A DNA stretch of 6,525 nucleotides from Candidatus Saccharimonadota bacterium. Lineage in GTDB: Bacteria > Patescibacteriota > Saccharimonadia > Saccharimonadales > Saccharimonadaceae. The DNA is taken from contig JAGCSL010000078.1 in NCBI GenBank assembly GCA_017964115.1, positions 1 to 6,525 of the forward strand, written 5' to 3'. This document shows, one piece after another, positions 1 to 4,136 of the stretch. Position 1 is the first letter of the stretch. Every line of letters begins with the position of its first letter. The translations under genes and the position numbers were made by a program. Under the pieces are notes generated by a model. The model saw only the letters and a program-made list of their open reading frames with translations. It searched no databases and had not been told where the DNA came from.

Positions 1-620
1 CCGCAAACTAATGCTGTCGTCTTTATCGCCGCAATCACTGTCGTACGACTCTTAAAACTTAAATAGTTCGCCAACAGAGTTAGGAAGACGGCCAAAATAA
101 TACCATCACCAATTATTTTCCAACTTGTTTTCTGAGCAATTTCAAATGGCTCCAGACATTGTCGGTAATCTTTATAATCTTGCTCATACGCAGTTCTTGC
201 ATTCTCATACTCAATCGTGCCATATCTTGCGTAGCTTGGATATTCTGGATAAGTACATCCGGCTTTCAGCCCATCAAAACAACTCCATACAATCAGTAGC
301 CATGGGATAATCCAAATCACATTCATCGCCATCGCCGCCGTCGCCGAAATTTTTACCGCCTTATCTTTACTTTCGCGACGTAGAATATTATTCATCGTCA
401 ACAAACAAAAGAGTCCTAAAATCGAAGTGGTTGACGCTAACTTACCAATAAATTCATAATCCTTAATCAATGAGCCAAAAAGAATTAAGAAGATACCTAA
501 CAATGCATCAAAGGAGAAAAAGCCAATTGTTCCATAAAGAAAGACTTTCCATAATGGAAGCTTTTTCCCACCAATCGTAACTGTTTTATTTGAAGCGTTT
601 CGTAAACCGTTATTATCCAT
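1..620 (-). CDS. Multi-pass membrane protein of unknown function (C-terminus cut by window edge)
   Basis: An uninterrupted minus-strand frame runs from the ATG at 620 to the window edge (206 codons plus 2 nt, no stop reached). I do not recognise the family. Hydrophobic segments lie at about residues 24-50, 62-79, 92-114 and 168-188, and a fifth may begin near 194. The charges fit an N-in topology: the loop after segment 2 contains RRESKDK and should be cytoplasmic. The 50-residue loop between segments 3 and 4 (about 115-167) should then lie outside. That stretch has Cys114 (at the membrane edge), Cys122 and Cys155 and about eight tyrosines. An in-frame ATG at 644 would add eight residues, but a TATAAT box lies between the two ATGs, so 620 is preferred. 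There is no Shine-Dalgarno sequence. The gene is divergent from the phosphatidyltransferase. Its right half is more AT-rich than most of the window. Coding is well supported; function is unknown. Confidence 0.8.
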   Translation of the reverse strand, partial: MDNNGLRNASNKTVTIGGKKLPLWKVFLYGTIGFFSFDALLGIFLILFGSLIKDYEFIGKLASTTSILGLFCLLTMNNILRRESKDKAVKISATAAMAMNVIWIIPWLLIVWSCFDGLKAGCTYPEYPSYARYGTIEYENARTAYEQDYKDYRQCLEPFEIAQKTSWKIIGDGIILAVFLTLLANYLSFKSRTTVIAAIKTTALVC

Positions 621-626
621 AAGCAC

Positions 627-632
627 ATTATA
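627..632 (-). promoter_or_regulatory. -10 box of a probable leaderless promoter for the 620 gene
   Basis: The minus strand reads TATAAT, then 6 nt, then the ATG at 620. Transcription normally begins about 7 nt after the -10 box, so the mRNA would begin at or next to the start codon. I see no convincing -35 box at 16-18 nt, so the hexamer rests mainly on its perfect consensus and on the identical 6-nt spacing at 4125 and 5716. Confidence 0.55.
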
Positions 633-637
633 TACTA

Positions 638-666
638 TTGACATTTTTGCATTTTTATTATTCAAT
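638..666 (+). promoter_or_regulatory. Probable sigma70-type promoter for the CDP-alcohol phosphatidyltransferase
   Basis: A perfect -35 TTGACA (638-643) is followed after 17 nt by TTCAAT (661-666), a 4-of-6 match to TATAAT. A start near 673 would give a leader of about 60 nt carrying the Shine-Dalgarno at 717-723. A weak 5-bp hairpin (679-683 with 693-697) falls in this leader. The -10 is the uncertain part: TATTAT at 656 is a better hexamer but sits too close to the -35. The -35 lies only 5 nt from the -10 box of the opposite-strand promoter. Confidence 0.5.
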
Positions 667-716
667 ATAGAAGTTAGACCATCTCATTTTTTGATGGGAA
701 GTTCTCGTTCGTTAGC

Positions 717-723
717 AAAGGAG
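717..723 (+). promoter_or_regulatory. Ribosome binding site that sets the start at 733
   Basis: AAAGGAG lies 9 nt before the ATG at 733. The frame stays open back to a TTG at 691 and an ATG at 694, but neither has such a site. The Shine-Dalgarno therefore fixes the start at 733. The same AAAGGAG precedes the genes at 3871 and 3481. Confidence 0.8.
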
Positions 724-732
724 TTGATTTAC

Positions 733-1806
733 ATGAAACCGAGAAAGATATTGCAATGGTTCGAAACCGCCATAGCCCACATTTCTGCCCCAGAGTTAAT
801 CACTATCGCCATTAATATCGCAGCATTCATCTTGAGCGGCACTTTTATGGATAATTTCTATCTTTGGGTAGTTATCCTGCTGTGCGACATTATGATGATT
901 TGTGCACACGGCGCATATCGTGAAGCCCTGCCGACAGTAGAAAAAGGACCATGGTATACCCCTGCTCCGCTACTTATGAGGCTATCTTCTACGGCAATTT
1001 TATTTATTTTGCTCGCAGAAGGTCGCTTCGACAGCGTGCTCAGCACCTACGCTTGGTACACACTTACTATTACCGCAATCTGCCACGCCTTCTACTGCGT
1101 ACTTCTCACTATGCACGCTAGAGACAACAGTTGGCTTGCCGGAACAGACGGACGCGTTGGTACGCCTAACTGGATCTCTATTGGGCGTATGGCGCTTTCT
1201 GTGCTCGTACCACATTTATTTGCAGTGCAACCGTTTGGCTCAGTTAGCTGCGTGATTGCGACCATCTTTTTAGCTGTCGCAATTATCACAGACGCCGCCG
1301 ACGGCTATCTCGCTCGTAAGCTCGAGCAAACAACGAAGGCCGGTAAGGCCCTCGACCCACTTGGAGATAAAGTCATTTTCTATCCTATGGTAGTCGCGTT
1401 TATTCTTGCCACCTCAGGAACGGCTTTTCTTCCAAACGCGGAGCTTCGAATCGCATTCTTCGTCTGTATCGCTGCCATGTTCGCTCGAGACGTCTTATTC
1501 TTTGTGTGGTTCTTCCTGTATTACACACAGCTTAAAGACGGCATCGGGGCGAGCATGGTTGATAAAGTCCGCATGGCCACCATGTGTCTATGGCTCGGCA
1601 TTGCCGCATTGTCGCTAACCGTCGTCGTCGCGCACGAGCGCTTAGCGCTTGCTGGTTTTATTTGCATGGCATTAGTCGCTATCCTTAGCGTCATCAGTAT
1701 TTTCGTTGATTACGGCCGTATTCGTAGCCTTCTGCCTAGCAAAAAACCGCCTTACGAGCCTAAGCCGGATATCTACGGCGATGACGACGATCTTTACGGC
1801 AACTAA
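733..1806 (+). CDS. CDP-alcohol phosphatidyltransferase (PgsA-like) with extra N-terminal membrane region
   Basis: This is an integral membrane enzyme that would transfer a phosphatidyl group from a CDP-lipid to an alcohol; by family resemblance this is probably glycerol-3-phosphate, giving phosphatidylglycerophosphate. The full signature of the family, D-x2-DG-x2-AR-x8-G-x3-D-x3-D, is present: D187, D190, G191, A194, R195, G204, D208 and D212, numbered from the start at 733. It is preceded by a PgsA-like TPNWISIGRM (144-153) and followed by an ARD motif (251-253). Typical members have about 180-200 residues; this one has 357. About 140 residues with several hydrophobic segments precede the catalytic domain, and a Pro/Asp-rich tail (about 336-357, with DDDD) follows it. 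The start is set by AAAGGAG. The gene is monocistronic, divergent from the 620 gene and convergent with the exoA operon. The family is near certain; the acceptor alcohol is not determined by sequence. Confidence 0.9.
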   Translation: MKPRKILQWFETAIAHISAPELITIAINIAAFILSGTFMDNFYLWVVILLCDIMMICAHGAYREALPTVEKGPWYTPAPLLMRLSSTAILFILLAEGRFDSVLSTYAWYTLTITAICHAFYCVLLTMHARDNSWLAGTDGRVGTPNWISIGRMALSVLVPHLFAVQPFGSVSCVIATIFLAVAIITDAADGYLARKLEQTTKAGKALDPLGDKVIFYPMVVAFILATSGTAFLPNAELRIAFFVCIAAMFARDVLFFVWFFLYYTQLKDGIGASMVDKVRMATMCLWLGIAALSLTVVVAHERLALAGFICMALVAILSVISIFVDYGRIRSLLPSKKPPYEPKPDIYGDDDDLYGN

Positions 1807-1832
1807 TCCGATTCGAAATTAGCTCCTTTTTT

Positions 1833-1870
1833 AAAAGCACCCCGGGCCCATTTGCCCGGGGGTGTTTTTT
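1833..1870. terminator. Shared hairpin terminator between convergent genes
   Basis: A GC-rich inverted repeat (left arm about 1837-1847, right arm 1854-1865, with one bulged G and a loop near CCATTT) is followed on the plus strand by a run of six T (1865-1870). It terminates the phosphatidyltransferase, whose stop is at 1804-1806. On the minus strand the arm is followed by a shorter TTTT run, so it may also stop the exoA operon, though more weakly. The plus-strand T run reaches into the stop codon (1869-1871) of the minus-strand gene. Confidence 0.85.
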
Positions 1871-2687
1871 ATTTGTTACCAATCAATAATGTCGAAGCAA
1901 AACATTTATAGTTATCAATCGTCGAGTTCCATAAACCAATTAACGCCATTTGCACCGCTAAAGTCCCGTTCCAAAGAGTGAGTTGCGTCCACTCTACATC
2001 ACTTAGCGCCTGCGTAATCACATTCCCGTTCTGCGCAATAATTATTTGTTCATTATGAAAAGTTACCAAAGTCATATGATAACTTAGCGTGAATTTATGC
2101 AATGATTCAATTAGCTGATTCGTCGGCATCGATAGAGTAATAACCTTTGGATAATACAAGGTTCGTAGCAGCTTCTGCAGTTGTGGCATCGTCAATAATA
2201 GGCTCGTTTCCGCTTCGCGCAACATACTCCAATCCGCCACTTCGGGCGTAACTACATCAATCGCGTCGCGCGTGATAAAAACCGGCTTATTACAGTTGCG
2301 TAAAAATTCCGACATAGCCACCGTCGTCTCGGCATTTTTACCAACATCGCCAATCAAAACCACCATATCCGCCCAATCCGCCTGCAACAACATTTCCTCC
2401 ACCGCAGCTTTTCCGAATACACCTGAACTTTTCTCGGCCTCCGCGAAATACACTTCTGGCGTTACAGGAACTTGCCCTTTCACCGACGATGGCATCAAAA
2501 CGCGCACTTCGCCTGCGCCAATTTTATCCGCTACACTCATCGCATTCGCAACCGTAAAAAATGCATTCTTATTACCACCAATAATCAAGATTTTGCCTGC
2601 CAAACGACGTTGCTCCGGCTCTTCTAAGTCTACTTCTGGATATAAAGGCGTGATGCCTTGCTTCTCCCAATAGTCATAGTCTGACAT
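1869..2687 (-). CDS. NAD(P)H-hydrate dehydratase-like (carbohydrate kinase fold) protein, probably catalytically degenerate
   Basis: The 272-residue protein resembles the ribokinase-fold family that repairs hydrated NAD(P)H using ADP or ATP (NnrD / YjeF C-terminal domain). GKILIIGGN (31-39) and the following Ala-rich helix ending in GAGEVRVLMP (57-66) match the family's N-terminal GK-(V/I)-(L/I)-(V/I)-IGG and SGAGLV region. VVLIGDVG (109-116) stands where GPGLG is usual, and TRDAID (139-144) where DADAL is usual. The family's GTGD motif near the C-terminus, which carries the catalytic Asp, is not seen; NGTLAVQM (240-247) occupies that place. A repair activity is therefore doubtful. The ATG overlaps the exoA stop by one base (TAATG), with GGAG at 2696-2699 eight nt upstream, so it is the last gene of a coupled operon. 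Family assignment is by eye and moderate; a diverged nucleotide-binding relative is possible. Confidence 0.65.
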   Translation of the reverse strand: MSDYDYWEKQGITPLYPEVDLEEPEQRRLAGKILIIGGNKNAFFTVANAMSVADKIGAGEVRVLMPSSVKGQVPVTPEVYFAEAEKSSGVFGKAAVEEMLLQADWADMVVLIGDVGKNAETTVAMSEFLRNCNKPVFITRDAIDVVTPEVADWSMLREAETSLLLTMPQLQKLLRTLYYPKVITLSMPTNQLIESLHKFTLSYHMTLVTFHNEQIIIAQNGNVITQALSDVEWTQLTLWNGTLAVQMALIGLWNSTIDNYKCFASTLLIGNK

Positions 2688-3481
2688 TACTTCAACTCCA
2701 ACATAATCGGACAGTGATCCGAGCCCATCACTTCATCGCAAATCTCTGCCGCAACTATTCGATTGCGCAAACGTTCCGAAGCTAAGAAATAATCAATCCT
2801 CCAACCAACATTCTTCGCCCGTGCGCCGCCTCGATACGACCACCAAGAATACTGCACTTCGTCTGGATGCAAAGTTCGCCAGGTATCAATGAAGCCACTA
2901 CTCAAATAATTAGTCATCCCCTGCCGTCCTTCTTTTGTGAAACCCGCATGGCCATCATTCTGTTTCGGTCGCGCCAAGTCTATTTCTTCGTGCGCCACAT
3001 TAAAATCACCGCAAACCAAAACTGGCTTTTTCTCATCCAGTAGCTTCATATACTTTAATAAAGCACGGTCCCATACCAATTCGCGATATTTCAAACGCCC
3101 CAAATCATCCTTCTCGTTCGGCACATATACATCAATCAAATAAAAGTCCTCAAATTCCGCCATCAACACGCGACCTTCTTCGCGCGCATCACCAAACCGA
3201 TCCTTCCAGCCATCAATCTCTGCTTCAATTTCCTCGGGAAATCCATAGCTCACCGCCAACGGTTTCTTTTTTGTAAATATCGCCGTACCAGAATAGCCAG
3301 CTCGCTCAGCCGAATTCCAAATCTCCTCGTACTCCGGGAAATCTACCTCCGCCTGACCTTGCTTCGCCTTCGTTTCTTGCAGACATAGAATATCTGGCGC
3401 ATATTCTTCTATAAAACTCTGCAGCGCACCTTTATTAAGCACCGCCCTGAGCCCATTCACGTTCCAAGAAAAGATTTTCAT
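2687..3481 (-). CDS. xth: Exodeoxyribonuclease III / AP endonuclease (ExoA family)
   Basis: This base-excision repair enzyme cuts DNA at abasic sites and has 3'-phosphatase and 3'-5' exonuclease activity, using Mg2+ in the cytoplasm. At 264 residues it has normal family length, and every catalytic element is visible: SWNVNGLRA (5-13, with N7), LQETK (34-38, metal ligand E36), VYVPN (118-122, Y119), GDFN (158-161, D159 and N161), DLARPK (168-173), WRIDYF (227-232, D230) and GSDHCPI (253-259, with the D255-H256 pair). It should be active. The start has AAAGGAG (3487-3493) 5 nt upstream and overlaps the DUF1653 stop as ATGA. The stop overlaps the next ATG. This is the middle gene of a three-gene operon. 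Whether the correct label is xth or exoA is a naming matter; the closest resemblance is to the ExoA/XthA group. Confidence 0.97.
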   Translation of the reverse strand: MKIFSWNVNGLRAVLNKGALQSFIEEYAPDILCLQETKAKQGQAEVDFPEYEEIWNSAERAGYSGTAIFTKKKPLAVSYGFPEEIEAEIDGWKDRFGDAREEGRVLMAEFEDFYLIDVYVPNEKDDLGRLKYRELVWDRALLKYMKLLDEKKPVLVCGDFNVAHEEIDLARPKQNDGHAGFTKEGRQGMTNYLSSGFIDTWRTLHPDEVQYSWWSYRGGARAKNVGWRIDYFLASERLRNRIVAAEICDEVMGSDHCPIMLELK

Positions 3482-3729
3482 AGCTGCTCCTTTACGCTTT
3501 TAATTTTTCGTAACGTAAACCGATACTTCGCTTTCACGTCAGGATATTTTTTGTGATCCACTTCGGACAAAAACATCTCTTTCGGCCGCGCATATAGACT
3601 ACCATCTCCATAAAGTCGACGATATATCACCAACTCCTCATCCGTTTCCGAATGGCGCGCGACATCCTCGACAATATAATAATCGCCCTTAAAATGTTGA
3701 TAAATGCCGTGAATCTTTAGCCCTCTCAT
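3478..3729 (-). CDS. DUF1653 domain protein, first gene of the exoA operon
   Basis: The 83-residue protein consists almost wholly of a DUF1653 domain: GIYQHFKGDYYIVEDVARHS (8-27), then EELVIYRRLYGD (31-42) and RPKEMFLSEVD (48-58). Biochemical function is unknown for the family. The frame is open up to an ATG at 3834, but I place the start at 3729 for three reasons. The domain begins right after it and fits the usual 70-90 residue family size. The extra 35 residues do not resemble the family. A minus-strand promoter (TTGAAG, 18 nt, TATAAT) ends 9 nt before this ATG. No Shine-Dalgarno precedes either ATG, so the 3729 start is probably leaderless or nearly so. The stop TGA overlaps the exoA ATG, so the two are translationally coupled. 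Its link to repair is inferred from position only. Confidence 0.88.
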   Translation of the reverse strand: MRGLKIHGIYQHFKGDYYIVEDVARHSETDEELVIYRRLYGDGSLYARPKEMFLSEVDHKKYPDVKAKYRFTLRKIKSVKEQL

Positions 3730-3738
3730 CTTAAATAC

Positions 3739-3768
3739 ATTATACAAACTTCCAGCCCCCATCTTCAA
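3739..3768 (-). promoter_or_regulatory. Promoter of the DUF1653-exoA operon
   Basis: On the minus strand, TTGAAG (3768-3763) is followed by an 18-nt spacer and a perfect TATAAT (3744-3739). The ATG at 3729 begins 9 nt after the -10 box, so the transcript would have almost no leader. The -35 is one base away from the -35 of the plus-strand promoter. Confidence 0.7.
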
Positions 3769-3769
3769 A

Positions 3770-3785
3770 TTGACTTTAAGGTCAA
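3770..3785. repeat. Imperfect 16-bp palindrome over the -35 box, possible operator
   Basis: TTGACTTTAAGGTCAA reads almost the same on both strands; seven of eight pairs match. It covers the plus-strand -35 and lies next to the minus-strand -35. The size and symmetry suit binding by a dimeric regulator, but part of the symmetry could come simply from the TTGAC of the promoter itself. Confidence 0.4.
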
Positions 3786-3798
3786 AGTATGGTATAAT
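3770..3798 (+). promoter_or_regulatory. Strong extended -10 promoter for the 62-residue Cys protein gene
   Basis: TTGACT (3770-3775), an ideal 17-nt spacer and a perfect TATAAT (3793-3798) preceded by TGG form the best promoter in the window: 5-of-6 -35, perfect -10 and extended TGN. The predicted start is near 3805, giving a leader of about 66 nt before the ATG at 3871. Confidence 0.85.
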
Positions 3799-3804
3799 AG
3801 AATA

Positions 3805-3822
3805 GTCTCGTTCATTCGAGAC
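3805..3822 (+). promoter_or_regulatory. Hairpin at the predicted 5' end of the mRNA of the Cys protein
   Basis: GTCTCG (3805-3810) and CGAGAC (3817-3822) form a perfect 6-bp stem around the loop TTCATT. The predicted transcription start is at its first base, so the mRNA would begin with a stem-loop, a structure known to slow 5'-end decay. GTTCATTC occurs twice, at 3810-3817 and 3829-3836. Confidence 0.45.
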
Positions 3823-3856
3823 AATTTTGTTCATTCAAACTGGAAAATCTGAGACG

Positions 3857-3863
3857 AAAGGAG
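3857..3863 (+). promoter_or_regulatory. Ribosome binding site for the small Cys protein
   Basis: AAAGGAG lies 7 nt before the ATG at 3871, an optimal site. It is good evidence that this short frame is a real, well translated gene. Confidence 0.85.
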
Positions 3864-3870
3864 TTTTGTC

Positions 3871-4059
3871 ATGAAACTTGCAGTCAAGCTTGGTCTTGGT
3901 GCCATCGGTTTAGTCGCAATTGGCGGCATCGCGTACGGTATCTACTACTTCGCTCGCGAAATCAACGCTGCTTTTCGGCTTCTCAACGACTGTGGCGGTT
4001 ACGAGTGTGACGAATGCCCGACTTCCGGGCTCTGCGGAGTCGACAAAAAAGAAGATTAA
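3871..4059 (+). CDS. Small single-pass membrane protein with a four-cysteine tail, function unknown
   Basis: I do not recognise this 62-residue protein. Residues 1-6 carry two lysines, and residues 7-28 form one Gly/Ala/Ile-rich hydrophobic segment. The tail (29-62) contains C41, C46, C49 and C55, spaced C-x4-C-x2-C-x5-C, and ends in KKED. The hydrophobic segment could be an anchor or a secretion signal; the charges slightly favour N-in with the cysteines outside, where they could form two disulfides. If cytoplasmic, a metal site is possible. The gene has the strongest promoter in the window, a consensus Shine-Dalgarno and its own terminator, so it is an independent and probably highly expressed transcript. 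It is divergent from the exoA operon. That it is a real gene is well supported; its function is open. Confidence 0.85.
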   Translation: MKLAVKLGLGAIGLVAIGGIAYGIYYFAREINAAFRLLNDCGGYECDECPTSGLCGVDKKED

Positions 4060-4079
4060 CCAGTATTACCCCACTTATC

Positions 4080-4113
4080 TGCCTCGGGCCATTGCGCGCC
4101 CGAGGCAATTTTT
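4080..4113 (+). terminator. Intrinsic terminator after the small Cys protein gene
   Basis: TGCCTCGGGC (4080-4089) pairs perfectly with GCCCGAGGCA (4098-4107) around an 8-nt loop, followed by ATTTTTA. It ends the 3871 transcript before the leaderless promoter of the synthetase gene. Confidence 0.92.
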
Positions 4114-4124
4114 ATACTCTGTTA

Positions 4125-4130
4125 TATAAT
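4125..4130 (+). promoter_or_regulatory. -10 box of a probable leaderless promoter for the (p)ppGpp synthetase gene
   Basis: TATAAT (4125-4130) is followed by 6 nt and the ATG at 4137. No Shine-Dalgarno lies between or just before. The -35 position (about 4102-4107) falls in the right arm of the preceding terminator and matches the consensus poorly. A preceding terminator means the gene needs its own promoter here. Confidence 0.65.
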
Positions 4131-4136
4131 ATAACT

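Noticed and set aside
125..310. 61-codon plus-strand frame near the left edge
   Set aside because: It is opposite the continuous minus-strand membrane protein frame, with no ribosome site and no recognisable features.
691..732. Upstream TTG (691) or ATG (694) as the start of the phosphatidyltransferase
   Set aside because: Neither has a ribosome binding site, while AAAGGAG sits 9 nt before the ATG at 733. The extra 14 residues add nothing recognisable.
2272..2673. 133-codon plus-strand open frame opposite the NnrD-like gene
   Set aside because: It has no ribosome site and a composition typical of an antisense shadow, and the opposite strand has a well placed operon gene.
3730..3834. Longer DUF1653 protein starting at 3834
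   Set aside because: The extra 35 residues lie outside the domain, run across two strong promoters, and have no Shine-Dalgarno. The internal ATG at 3729 fits the promoter and family size.
3829..3836. Direct repeat GTTCATTC (also at 3810-3817) as a possible repeat unit or regulator site
   Set aside because: Only two copies of 8 bases, 11 nt apart; too little to call a repeat array or CRISPR.
4014..4136. Longer Rel protein starting at 4014
   Set aside because: It would overlap the end of the Cys protein gene and read through its terminator. The family N-terminus begins at about 4137.
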